From: an uncultured Bacteroidales bacterium
GTDB lineage: Bacteria; Bacteroidota; Bacteroidia; Bacteroidales; P3
Direction of reading: 5' to 3'
Assembly: GCA_900319865.1 (NCBI GenBank)
Contig: ONQD01000022.1
Coordinates: 1 to 37,753 of the forward strand
DNA length: 37,753 bases
The notes under the pieces were generated by a model that did not search any database, was not told where the DNA came from, and saw nothing but the letters and a program-made list of their open reading frames with translations. Made by a program: the position numbers and the translations under genes. How positions within the stretch are numbered: position 1 is the first letter of the stretch; every line of letters starts with the position of its first letter. This document shows positions 1 to 7,587 of the stretch, piece by piece.

Positions 1-420
1 CACATCCATATTCTTCATCTGACCTAAGAAGGCGGTGGCTATCGACCCTTCAAGCGTAGTGACATGGCTGAACTCAGGAGTGCTGTCGAGTTCATGCACT
101 AAATCGCGTATTGGCTTATTCCCGATGCGTGGTAGGCTCTTCTTCAAGGGATAATACTCGACAGTATCGTTTGTCTTCTCCGTCTTAGCCCCACTATAGG
201 GCAACGCCCTCAGGCTCTTTTTCAGGTGGTGGAACGCGTTGGTATCGCGTGCTTCCAGCATGGTGATAGTCACCTTTAGTCCATTGCCTATCGGGAAGTC
301 CTCGATACAGGCGGCATTAATGCCCGTGCGGCCCATGTAGGTCTTGTAGAGTGTGGTTTGGGCAGGGGCTTTGCTGCAAAGCATTATCAGCAAGGATGTC
401 AATATAATTGTCTGTTTCAT
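1..420 (-). CDS. Secreted protein of unknown function, C-terminus cut off by window start
   Basis: This is the N-terminal 140 codons of a minus-strand gene that runs off the window at position 1. The frame is open throughout. The start ATG (418-420) lies one base after the TAG of the preceding gene, so the two are almost certainly co-transcribed. The protein begins MKQTIILTSLLIMLCSKAPAQ, a clear signal peptide ending in the A-Q cleavage pattern usual in Bacteroidota. The rest is mixed alpha/beta with no motif I recognise. It is the third gene of a sigma factor operon, so it may be an envelope protein made or sensed together with that regulator. That role is inferred from position only. Confidence is high that it is a gene and low on function. 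Confidence 0.75.
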   Translation of the reverse strand, partial: MKQTIILTSLLIMLCSKAPAQTTLYKTYMGRTGINAACIEDFPIGNGLKVTITMLEARDTNAFHHLKKSLRALPYSGAKTEKTNDTVEYYPLKKSLPRIGNKPIRDLVHELDSTPEFSHVTTLEGSIATAFLGQMKNMDV

Positions 421-421
421 A

Positions 422-838
422 CTATAGCAATGTTTTGATAACCATTTCCATTCTTTCCAACACCTCATCGGCGTTGCAGTTGTTGTCGCAGTACACCCGC
501 ACACCGTCTTTGGTCTCGCTGTAGGCATAAGTGCTTTTTGCTGCGGCGGGTGGGTCGACGTGGGTTCGGGATCGGGTTTCATCCATCTGCCTGACTATTG
601 ATTGTGGAATTACCGAGTGTGCCACATTGGGCATAACATCATCATGTCGGGGTTCTTTTGTTGTCAGCAGGGCAACTGCCACAACTGCCATAACTGCCAC
701 CATTGCAGCTATCCGCCAAGCGTGTGGGGTGTGGCGGTTCTTGATATGCAGCGGTTCACCCGTTTCGACCATTTCGAGGTCTCTGCGGCATCGGTTTCCG
801 CAGTGCATATGTTCTATCATTTGGTCAATATCTTTCAT
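422..838 (-). CDS. Small single-pass membrane protein, candidate regulator of the adjacent ECF sigma factor
   Basis: A 138-residue protein whose ATG follows the sigma factor stop by three bases, suggesting translational coupling. It has a soluble N-terminal part of about 40 residues with an HCGNRC cysteine pair. One hydrophobic segment follows (about residues 42-60, AWRIAAMVAVMAVVAVALL). The C-terminal tail of about 75 residues contains a second cysteine pair in VYCDNNC. Topology and position match anti-sigma factors of ECF operons, in which a short cytoplasmic domain holds the sigma factor and the tail faces the periplasm. I see no zinc-binding HxxxCxxC motif and no FecR domain, so assignment as an anti-sigma factor is inference. 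The paired cysteines on both sides of the membrane would suit metal or redox sensing. Confidence 0.6.
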   Translation of the reverse strand: MKDIDQMIEHMHCGNRCRRDLEMVETGEPLHIKNRHTPHAWRIAAMVAVMAVVAVALLTTKEPRHDDVMPNVAHSVIPQSIVRQMDETRSRTHVDPPAAAKSTYAYSETKDGVRVYCDNNCNADEVLERMEMVIKTLL

Positions 839-841
839 GAT

Positions 842-1318
842 TCATTCGTTTTTCTTTGCTATTGTTCTCAATTGCTGACGTATTCTCGCCATGCGGTTCT
901 GCACGTTGCTTTCGCTCAGTCCAACCATTTCCGCAATCTCCGCCAGTTTCCATCCGTCCAGATAGAGGTGTAGCAGCTGCCTGTCGCCTTTGGGCAATTG
1001 CTGCATCAGTTCATGCAGGTATTGCACGTCCTCGCGGCTCATTGTATCCTCGGGTACCTCAAGGTCTTCAATCGGTATCGTCTCAATTTGTCTATGACGG
1101 TGTCGCAGCCACGATATGCCCGTGTTCACCGCCACACGCCACACCCATGTGATTGTCTTTGCCTGCGGCCTATAACGCTGCCATCCCTGCCACAGATTGA
1201 TGATAATGTCCTGACGCAAGTCCTCGAGATCCTCTACCGTGCGGCAGAATGACCGGCACACGCGGTCTATCGCCGCCGAGTGAGTCTCTATTATTGTCAG
1301 AAATGGATGTTGTTTCAT
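842..1318 (-). CDS. ECF-type RNA polymerase sigma factor
   Basis: A 158-residue sigma-70 family protein of the short extracytoplasmic-function class, containing regions 2 and 4 only. Region 2 includes the core-binding helix DLRQDIIINLWQGWQRY. Region 4 (about residues 105-150) carries the helix-turn-helix with LPKGDRQLLHLYLDGWKLAEI followed by GLSESNVQNRMARIRQQL. The frame stays open upstream to 1387, but the extra 23 residues are not family-like. The start at 1318 gives MKQHPFLTIIETHSAAIDR, which fits the normal N-terminus. It leads a three-gene operon with the small membrane protein (three-base gap) and the secreted protein beyond it. Its target genes cannot be told from the window. The operon itself is the default candidate because such factors often autoregulate. 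Confidence 0.9.
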   Translation of the reverse strand: MKQHPFLTIIETHSAAIDRVCRSFCRTVEDLEDLRQDIIINLWQGWQRYRPQAKTITWVWRVAVNTGISWLRHRHRQIETIPIEDLEVPEDTMSREDVQYLHELMQQLPKGDRQLLHLYLDGWKLAEIAEMVGLSESNVQNRMARIRQQLRTIAKKNE

Positions 1319-1644
1319 ACCACTATTAAACGCAGGAAAAGAGAAAAAATCACACGCCACAGAAAAAAAGTTCTTTTTTACCATCATCGATCGGCAGAAT
1401 TTGTATCATAATTGAGTGTAATTGCATGGATAGCAATGTTTTGTGAGAAGAATAAGAGAGGAGTCTTAGTATTGGCGGATAATGGGTATGTAATTCCGCC
1501 CTCAGGCAGTTATATGAAGAAAGCACCCCAACCCGACGGTAGGGGGTAGCGTGCTCACTTTTAGTGGAGCTTTTATTTACTCTAGGAGGTGCTTCTAAGA
1601 ATCTATTGGGGTGTCGTTAATATCTATCAAAGGTTGTTTCAGAA
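1319..1644. other. Intergenic region with weak inverted repeats
   Basis: No gene is visible. Two short inverted pairs are nested: CACCCCAA (1524-1531) with TTGGGGTG (1606-1613), and AAGCACC (1521-1527) with GGTGCTT (1588-1594). A small hairpin, GCTCAC with GTGGAGC (about 1552-1570), is followed by TTTTATTT on the plus strand. These could form an RNA structure near the 3' end of the minus-strand lipoprotein gene, but none is a convincing terminator. The upstream region of the sigma gene lies here, and I see no clear TAnnTTTG box in it. Confidence 0.3.
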
Positions 1645-2361
1645 CTACCAGGGATTGCTCCAACCGGTAGTGTCGTAGGTGTTAAACATGATGTCGAGGT
1701 GGTGTGTAATGCCGGGCGGGATAGTATCAAGGCCCAACTGGCTGAGGTAATACCTTGTGCCGTCGCTGTGTAGATAAATCTGGTCTTCGCCCAAATAGGG
1801 TGGGGTGAGACCGTATCGGGTGCGTGCTTCGACCCATTCCCACACATCATTTGGGTGTTCGGCAACCCTTTGGGTGAAGAGACTGTGTGTCCGTACATCG
1901 CCGCCATCCACGCTATTCAATCCTATGTACCAATAGAATGAGCCACCGGTGTAGTCGTCTGGGTGACGATTGTAAAGTGCTTCTTCATATTTTGCGGTCA
2001 GTGTTTGCAGCCATTGCTGGCGAGGCGAGTAGAGTGAGCATTGAAGAGACCAAAGTGTGTCGTTCAAGTCGAAGGTGCGCAACACATATATGGCGGTGAC
2101 GGAGTGGCTTAGATAGGTTCTTGTTTGGAACCCGCCCTGAACAGAGTCGCTTTGCAAAGTGTATCCATTTTGTGACGCATATTGCTCGACTGCATCGTGC
2201 CATTGGGGCGAAGTGCGCATTTCCCATATCCGTACTAGGTTTTGGTATATGTCTGTTTTGATTGGCACTACGGGTTTGATTGCCTCCTTGGTGCACGAAA
2301 CAGACATTACGGTGGCGAATAGGGCCACTACGGCAAGGATAAAAGTTTGATTTTTATTCAT
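1645..2361 (-). CDS. Lipoprotein of unknown function
   Basis: A 238-residue protein with a lipoprotein signal: a hydrophobic stretch of about 18 residues ends in the lipobox SVSC, so the mature protein would start at Cys23 followed by TKEA. It is predicted to be attached to the periplasmic or outer membrane. The mature part is rich in tryptophan and tyrosine (for example VWEWVEARTRYGL and GSFYWYIGL). It has no metal-binding HExxH and no T9SS C-terminal domain. I do not recognise the family. It stands alone, about 150 bases downstream of another minus-strand secreted protein, and shows no frameshift. Confidence 0.7.
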   Translation of the reverse strand: MNKNQTFILAVVALFATVMSVSCTKEAIKPVVPIKTDIYQNLVRIWEMRTSPQWHDAVEQYASQNGYTLQSDSVQGGFQTRTYLSHSVTAIYVLRTFDLNDTLWSLQCSLYSPRQQWLQTLTAKYEEALYNRHPDDYTGGSFYWYIGLNSVDGGDVRTHSLFTQRVAEHPNDVWEWVEARTRYGLTPPYLGEDQIYLHSDGTRYYLSQLGLDTIPPGITHHLDIMFNTYDTTGWSNPW

Positions 2362-2516
2362 TTTTCTGTTATTTTTATGGGTTAAACAGTGGGGCTTTGT
2401 TTTAAATACAACGGAGAAGGAATAGTCTTCTCACATGTTTTATTCATAAAAAAACTTAATAGCCAACAACGTTTCTCTTTTTCGGTGAAATGGGAAGTAG
2501 TGCGATAGTTTGTACT

Positions 2517-3497
2517 TTATAGGGAAGGCTCCCAGTATTCTATGTCGAATTCCAAAGTGGGATGAGTTGATTGGGCATCTTCTGTCCGTATCACACTTCC
2601 CTTGTTGTCGTACCATGTGCGGATGATGGTTCTAGTTTCGGGGTTTTCGCCATAGTTCCATTCCGCAGGATACCATATTTCAGTACGCTCAGAGGGTGTG
2701 CCGTCCGGCCGGAAAGTATTAAAGATGTCGGCTTCAAATCCTTCGCCCCATGCTTTGCCCGATTTCTCTATCACACTGCCGGTGGCGCTGTAGCGATAGA
2801 CAAGCGAATCGCCGCCACCATAGTAGTAGTGTTTTTCGTATAGTTTCCGGCCTTTGGAGTCGTAGGCATAGATTGTTTCGTAATCAAGCATATCGGGCTG
2901 GCCACATGCGAACACCTCCCTCATCAGTTGCCAATTGTCGTTGAAGTCCCGCTGAAACAGGCAGCTGTCATGTGAGGTTTCTGATAATACACCATCCCTG
3001 TACTCTTCACTGGAGTAATTATATCGACACAGCGTTATCCCTACACCTGTTTGCCGCATGGCTCGAACCAACCGGTATTCGCTCACCGAGCTGTCGCAGG
3101 CACACCAGCGTCCGTATGTTACGGTTCGGCAATAACCCACCACTCCGTCGGGCGTATATTCTATCTGCTGGACATATTCCGTATCCCATACGGAAGCCTG
3201 TTTCTCTTCCTTCCAAACCCTGCGAAGCGAGAGCCGTCGGGTCAGCCGGTTCAAGGTGTCGAAAGTCATTTCAGTCCCATCGACCACTTCGTAGCCTTGC
3301 CGGTTGTAGTATGTGGTGTTCAAAAGTTTCCGCGCACCCATCACCACCGTTGAGGGCTCGTATTGCTTGATGGTTCGCACAAGGTTGCCTTTTCGTTCGG
3401 GCATAAAGGGCAGGCAGTCGTTCACGTCGCGCAGCTGGGCAAAGCACCCCATGCCGATACAGGTTAGTAACAGGAAGATGGCATATTTTTTTATCAT
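2517..3497 (-). CDS. Secreted protein with YD-like beta-hairpin repeats
   Basis: A 326-residue protein starting with a standard signal peptide (MIKKYAIFLLLTCIGMGCFAQ; cleavage probably after the Ala before Gln). The mature sequence contains about six loosely repeated strands of the form aromatic-x-D/P-x-x-G followed by a charged strand. Examples are MTFDTLNRLTRR, IEYTPDGVVGY, YAYDSKGRKLYEK, YRYSATGSVIEK, FRPDGTPSER and TWYDNKGSVIRTE. This resembles the YD repeats of RHS-like and related Bacteroidota surface proteins, but the protein is far too short to be an RHS toxin and has no toxin tip. It is probably a small periplasmic or surface beta-repeat protein. No sorting signal is seen at the C-terminus. 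Confidence 0.7.
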   Translation of the reverse strand: MIKKYAIFLLLTCIGMGCFAQLRDVNDCLPFMPERKGNLVRTIKQYEPSTVVMGARKLLNTTYYNRQGYEVVDGTEMTFDTLNRLTRRLSLRRVWKEEKQASVWDTEYVQQIEYTPDGVVGYCRTVTYGRWCACDSSVSEYRLVRAMRQTGVGITLCRYNYSSEEYRDGVLSETSHDSCLFQRDFNDNWQLMREVFACGQPDMLDYETIYAYDSKGRKLYEKHYYYGGGDSLVYRYSATGSVIEKSGKAWGEGFEADIFNTFRPDGTPSERTEIWYPAEWNYGENPETRTIIRTWYDNKGSVIRTEDAQSTHPTLEFDIEYWEPSL

Positions 3498-3599
3498 GAA
3501 ACCATAACGTAAATTGCCAAGGTTTAGTATTTCTGTGTACCGGAAATGGCTGAAAAATGGTTGTGGTTTCTTTTTTCTGAATAATTCAATGATAATTCG

Positions 3600-3607
3600 T
3601 ATTTTTG
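3600..3607 (+). promoter_or_regulatory. Bacteroidota -7 promoter box upstream of the rhamnosidase gene
   Basis: TATTTTTG matches the TAnnTTTG consensus. It sits 60 bases before the ATG chosen for the rhamnosidase. It overlaps the TTG codon at 3605 that would otherwise extend that reading frame, which argues against the longer start. Confidence 0.6.
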
Positions 3608-3667
3608 CAACATGTAATGGACGGCGGATGGCAAAGGCTATCTGCTGTCAATAAGATTTATAAACAC

Positions 3668-5872
3668 ATGTACAATAATCGATATAAGGTGTATGTGCTC
3701 TTGTTGATGTGTCTGTTGGCCGTTGTTCCGGTCAGGGCGCAATACCTCGCTTGCTCCACAGACAGCGGCTATGCCGAAACACCGATGCTGCGCGGGCATT
3801 TCAACTTGTCGCATCCGACCGAGAGAGTATATGCCGTAGTCAATTCTATTGGCTATCATCAGCTATATCTAAATGGTAAACCGGTGGGCGATAGGGTGAT
3901 GCAACCTGCTGTGTCGCAACTCGACAAGCACTCGCTGTCGGTTACATACAATATTGGTCCATATCTTCGGGATGGAGAGAATGAAATCGTCCTCTGGCTG
4001 GGGCAGGGTTGGGGACGGATATACAAAATGCCTGCTATGGCACAGGCGGTAGTTTACCGTGATGCCGGTTATCGCATTGACACGCTCCTTGTTACTGATA
4101 GCACTTGGCAGGCATCGCCTAGCGCCTACAGCTATACGGGCAGTTGGCAGCCGTTGCAGTTTGGCGGAGAACGCTACGATGCGCGGGTTAAGCCCACTTG
4201 GCGGCCAGCCACGGTGGTGCGGTTGGAGGGAATGCGGGTTACGCCACAGGAGTTTGCGGGCAACCGCATTGTGGACACGGTGAGGCTGCAGTCCGCCGAA
4301 TGGCAGGCTGACGGTAGTCTGTTGCTCGATTTTGGACGGGTGGTGACAGGTTGGTTTGAGGTGGTGTTTGCCCCGATGAATTCTAGTATGGACGATGACA
4401 TGCTGACTAGTTTGGATTCTGGTGCTGTGGTAACGATGGAATATCTTGACCATCTCGAAGCCGTGCCTCCTCACACAGAGACGGACACTTATATCTCCGC
4501 AGGAAGTGGGATTGACCATTTCGTCAACAAGTTCCATACCCATTCGTTTCGATATGTCCGCATCAAGGGTGCAAGTGTGGTTGGGGCATTGGCATTGCAG
4601 ATTAGTGCCATAGACCCCAAGGATGGAGCTACCTTTGAATGTTCCGACCCCAGGTTGAACGTGGTGCATGATATGGTGAAATACACCCTCTCGTGCCTTA
4701 CTTTTGGCGGCTATATGGTGGACTGCCCCCATTTGGAACGTATGGGGTATGGGGGCGATGGCAATTCGTCCACTATGACATTGCAGACGCTCTACGACGT
4801 TCGCGACACCTATCGCAACTGGCTCTCCGCCTGGGGCGATGCGATGGATAGCTCGGGCTCGCTGCCCTACGTGGCTCCGGCGTTTCCCACAGGGGGAGGA
4901 CCCTATTGGAGTGGCTTTATCATCAAGGCTCCTTGGCGCACCTATCTCAACTATGGCGACCGCACTTTGATAGACCGCCACTATGAGCAGATGAAACGCT
5001 GGTTGGGGTATGTGGAGCAGTATAGCCCCGAAGGACTTCTGCAACCTTGGCCCGACGAGGGGCGTATGTGGTTCCTCGGCGACTGGTTGGCACCCAAGGG
5101 CATTGACGTGAAGGGTGAGTCGGCGCTGTTCGTCAGCAATTGTTTTATTAGTGAGTGTCTTGCCGATATGGAGCGGATGGCGCGGCTTACAGGCCACAGA
5201 AGAGACGCAAGAGCTTTCGCATCCCGTCGCAAACGGCTGTTGGCGGACATTCACAAGGCATTCTTTCACCCCGAGACCCATACCTACGCCAATGGGACGC
5301 CAATCGACCTCGCCTACGCTTTGCTGGCCGATGTGGTGCCGGACAGACAGACACGCCAGGCCGTTGAGAAGAGGCTGATTGCAGACTGCTATGGCAAATA
5401 TAATGCTCATATAGGCGTAGGACTGATGGGCGTGCCTATCTTCACCGAATGGGCCATCCAAGAGCGGCAGACCAACCTTATGGCCACTATCTTGCGGCAG
5501 CCCGACTACCCCGGATACCTATACATGATAGAGCAGGGAGCAACCACAACCTGGGAGTCGTGGGACGGCGACCGCAGCCGCGTACACAATTGCTATAACG
5601 GCATCGGCATCTGGTTCTATCAGGCTTTGGCTGGCATTCGCCCCGACCCCGAGCATCCCGGATATGAACACTTCTTTGTCGTCCCGCAGCCTTGCGACGG
5701 CATCACATGGGTCAAAGCCACTAAGCCCACTCCCTTTGGCACTATCAGTGTGGATATCAGAGATGGACAGCTGCACCTCACGGTCCCGTCGGGCACATCT
5801 GCCACCCTTTTCCCGTCCACGCCCCAAGAGCGAACCCTTCCCGCTGGCAGCTGGACAGTCGACCTCAAATAA
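3668..5872 (+). CDS. Secreted alpha-L-rhamnosidase, glycoside hydrolase family 78
   Basis: A 734-residue enzyme predicted to release L-rhamnose from plant or bacterial glycans by inverting hydrolysis. The ATG at 3668 gives a good signal peptide (MYNNRYKVYVLLLMCLLAVVPVRA, then Q). The frame is open upstream only through a TTG lying inside a promoter box. Beta-sandwich modules of about 320 residues precede the (alpha/alpha)6 barrel. The barrel shows the family signature DCPHLERMGYGGD (residues about 352-364). Its Asp, Glu and Asp have the spacing of D567, E572 and D579 in Bacillus sp. GL1 RhaB. GDWLAP and TTWESWDG follow, the latter Glu (about 630) matching the second catalytic residue. No SusC/SusD pair is nearby, so this is not a classical polysaccharide utilisation locus in the visible part. 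Confidence 0.9.
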   Translation: MYNNRYKVYVLLLMCLLAVVPVRAQYLACSTDSGYAETPMLRGHFNLSHPTERVYAVVNSIGYHQLYLNGKPVGDRVMQPAVSQLDKHSLSVTYNIGPYLRDGENEIVLWLGQGWGRIYKMPAMAQAVVYRDAGYRIDTLLVTDSTWQASPSAYSYTGSWQPLQFGGERYDARVKPTWRPATVVRLEGMRVTPQEFAGNRIVDTVRLQSAEWQADGSLLLDFGRVVTGWFEVVFAPMNSSMDDDMLTSLDSGAVVTMEYLDHLEAVPPHTETDTYISAGSGIDHFVNKFHTHSFRYVRIKGASVVGALALQISAIDPKDGATFECSDPRLNVVHDMVKYTLSCLTFGGYMVDCPHLERMGYGGDGNSSTMTLQTLYDVRDTYRNWLSAWGDAMDSSGSLPYVAPAFPTGGGPYWSGFIIKAPWRTYLNYGDRTLIDRHYEQMKRWLGYVEQYSPEGLLQPWPDEGRMWFLGDWLAPKGIDVKGESALFVSNCFISECLADMERMARLTGHRRDARAFASRRKRLLADIHKAFFHPETHTYANGTPIDLAYALLADVVPDRQTRQAVEKRLIADCYGKYNAHIGVGLMGVPIFTEWAIQERQTNLMATILRQPDYPGYLYMIEQGATTTWESWDGDRSRVHNCYNGIGIWFYQALAGIRPDPEHPGYEHFFVVPQPCDGITWVKATKPTPFGTISVDIRDGQLHLTVPSGTSATLFPSTPQERTLPAGSWTVDLK

Positions 5873-6101
5873 ACGGTTGGGCAGTGAAAGTCGAATGCTG
5901 TGAATTGTAAATAGTCAGATGATTGATGCTACATCAACTTCCTTCCTGCAAGAAAAGCCCACCATTCCAGTACAAAACGGGAAAGAATTAAAGGCTGCCA
6001 ATACTCGAAATATCAACATTTTTTTACTTTTTTGTGACTAATGGTGCAATATTTATTGATAGGTTGCGTTACTAATATTATTTAGAAAATCTATTGTTAC
6101 C

Positions 6102-6887
6102 ATGATATTACAAAGACTTTCAGAGTATATTGCCACAAATGCGCCGATGTCCAATCTGCCCGAGTTGTTGAGCCTTCATCATGGCAACCCGTTGGGTTTG
6201 CATCCTATTGCTATTCCCATTTTGCTTTTGATTCTGGCTGTTGCGATGCATTTGACCACCTATCGCATCAACCACAAAGACGAGCGCAAACTCTACCCAT
6301 TGCTGTATATTCTGGTAGGTATATCCGTTGTGTTAACCTACTATTACTGTTTCTCCGACGACTTGCCCCTATTTGAGGATATCGATTTGCATCGCAAGGA
6401 GGTCAGTGTGGGTTGGTTCTGCCAGCGGGCTATAGTCGGTCTTGGATGGTCGCTGCTGGGCGAGTTTTTGCTTACCTATGTTGTATTCTTTTTTATGACG
6501 GCATTGCTGCAGCTGGTGGCCCGCATGAGCGACATGATGGGTATGGCCGAGAAGCAATGGCAGGAGTGGCAGTATGTAAACTTCGTGATGATTCTGGGGG
6601 CCTCCGTTGCCGGTGTCCTCGACGTGTTTGCCCCAATCGCGGGTGTTTGGGTTATGATTATTTATCAACTGTTGATGTTAATCATGATTGTCGCCAAAAC
6701 GGTTATCGACATAGTTAGAACCCATAAAGTATGGAGGTGTCTGGCCATCGCGTTCTGCTACTTTATCGGCATTGAGGCCGTCACCATGCTCGCCATCGAA
6801 TGCATTGAGGGCTACATTTATGTTTTCCTGCCCGTGGTGGTTATCTTCACTATGGTCAGCATCCGCTACAAGAAAAGTAAGAAGTAG
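6102..6887 (+). CDS. Polytopic membrane protein of unknown function
   Basis: A 261-residue protein with about six or seven hydrophobic segments. The clearest are around residues 35-52, 65-83, 110-140, 158-200, 212-232 and 235-255. A charged loop follows the first (HKDERK), and the protein ends in a lysine-rich tail (YKKSKK) that is probably cytoplasmic. It has no signal peptide, transporter signature or catalytic motif that I recognise. It follows the rhamnosidase by 229 bases in the same direction, too far to claim an operon. The start ATG is preceded by AT-rich sequence. It could be a small integral membrane protein of a Bacteroidales-only family. Confidence 0.65.
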   Translation: MILQRLSEYIATNAPMSNLPELLSLHHGNPLGLHPIAIPILLLILAVAMHLTTYRINHKDERKLYPLLYILVGISVVLTYYYCFSDDLPLFEDIDLHRKEVSVGWFCQRAIVGLGWSLLGEFLLTYVVFFFMTALLQLVARMSDMMGMAEKQWQEWQYVNFVMILGASVAGVLDVFAPIAGVWVMIIYQLLMLIMIVAKTVIDIVRTHKVWRCLAIAFCYFIGIEAVTMLAIECIEGYIYVFLPVVVIFTMVSIRYKKSKK

Positions 6888-6930
6888 AAGGTTCGGGGTT
6901 AGAGGTTAGTCCTAGTCCTGGAACGGCAAC

Positions 6931-7052
6931 CCTTTCGGCATCTTGTCCTCTTTCCCGTATCACCGTAGTCCGCTACCACTTCGCCATCGATGTGGCCAAT
7001 CTGCTCGAAACATATTCTATTCTGGCATAAACCCAAATCGGTCAGTAGGGTT
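6931..7052 (+). repeat. Dispersed repeat, copy 1
   Basis: Shares two conserved blocks with 9580-9725. The first is CCTTTCGGCATCTTGTCC (6931-6948). The second runs from about 6988 to 7032 and contains GGCCAAT, TGCTCGAAACA and ATAAACCC. The middle has diverged in length and sequence. The copy ends in a small hairpin, ATAAACCC with GGGTTTAT around the loop AAATCGGTCAGTA. That loop is the reverse complement of the ACTGACCGATTT core of the nearby 24-bp tandem unit. No intact protein is encoded. Confidence 0.65.
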
Positions 7053-7083
7053 TATGGCAGATTAGCATTTGAAAACCTACCGC

Positions 7084-7116
7084 TGTAGGTTCGCTCTACC
7101 TTCGCTATAGGTTCGC
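7084..7116 (+). repeat. Three 11-bp units, locus 1
   Basis: Three contiguous 11-bp units read TGTAGGTTCGC, TCTACCTTCGC and TATAGGTTCGC. The same unit occurs exactly three times at 14730-14762 (opposite strand) and at 34142-34174. Confidence 0.6.
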
Positions 7117-7184
7117 CCACCAGAGCGAATTAAAGGCAAACCCCAAGGGGAACTTCAACGGGATTAGAAACGCCCCGCGCTACA

Positions 7185-7285
7185 GCTACAGTTGCTACAG
7201 TTCCATTCACCACAAATTGGTCATTGGGTGGTTCTCTCATTACAGTACACCCAAAAGAAGGTTTTCGAACTGTAGCAACTGTAGC
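7185..7285. repeat. Perfect 19-bp inverted repeat
   Basis: GCTACAGTTGCTACAGTTC (7185-7203) is perfectly complementary to 7267-7285, with 63 bases between the arms. Each arm is itself a partial direct repeat of CTACAGTT. It looks like the ends of a very small non-coding mobile element or a strong cruciform. No target-site duplication is obvious. Confidence 0.55.
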
Positions 7286-7405
7286 GTAGCACCCGCCACA
7301 TCGAGCTACCCACAGAATCAGGAAAGAGTGTACAGGACTTAAATAACTTACCTCAAAGAGGCTTAATCCGACCTAAAAAAGACAAGAATGATTGAGAAGT
7401 CGGCC

Positions 7406-7480
7406 TAATGACTGATTGGGAATAAACCCTAATGACCGATTGGGAATAAACTCTAATGACCGATGTGGGATTAATGACTG
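7406..7480 (+). repeat. 24-bp tandem repeat
   Basis: Two full 24-bp units (7406-7429 and 7430-7453) are followed by decayed partial units to 7480. The unit core is TAATGACCGATTGGGAATAA followed by ACCC. Single related copies occur at 9704-9725 and 11834-11857, and an inverted one at 7027-7052. Units abut without spacers, so this is not a CRISPR array. Confidence 0.7.
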
Positions 7481-7520
7481 AAAAAAGAGCCTGCCATCTT
7501 GCTGATGACAGGCTCTTTTT
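7481..7520 (-). terminator. Rho-independent terminator of the C1B peptidase gene
   Basis: A 14-bp stem with one mismatch (AAGAGCCTGCCATC with GATGACAGGCTCTT) surrounds the loop TTGCT. The minus-strand transcript ends in a run of U from A7481-7486. It lies about 70 bases beyond the peptidase stop. The T run on the other side makes it bidirectional. Confidence 0.8.
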
Positions 7521-7587
7521 CTTGAATGCGTTAATATGTTAATCAATCATCGATTCACACATTAACATGTTTGCACAATATTGCTTT

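Larger units (their letters stand above)
6888..7480. other. Gene-free spacer made of repeats
   Basis: No convincing reading frame is present. The spacer holds four repeat types, listed separately: a dispersed repeat copy (6931-7052), an 11-bp triple repeat (7084-7116), a 19-bp inverted repeat (7185-7285) and a 24-bp tandem repeat (7406-7480). It lies between the plus-strand membrane protein and the convergent minus-strand C1B peptidase. Confidence 0.6.

Noticed and set aside
1319-1387. N-terminal extension of the sigma factor to 1387
   Set aside because: The extra 23 residues (Phe- and Lys-rich) are not part of the ECF family pattern. The ATG at 1318 gives the usual N-terminus.
2517-3497. 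RHS-type toxin
   Set aside because: The YD-like strands are few and irregular, the protein is only 326 residues, and no toxin tip or immunity gene is present.
3605-3667. Longer start (TTG at 3605) for the rhamnosidase
   Set aside because: The TTG lies inside an exact TAnnTTTG promoter box, and the added residues hide the signal peptide. The ATG at 3668 begins a normal one.
7406-7480. CRISPR array
   Set aside because: The 24-bp units abut with no unique spacers, and no cas gene is in the window.
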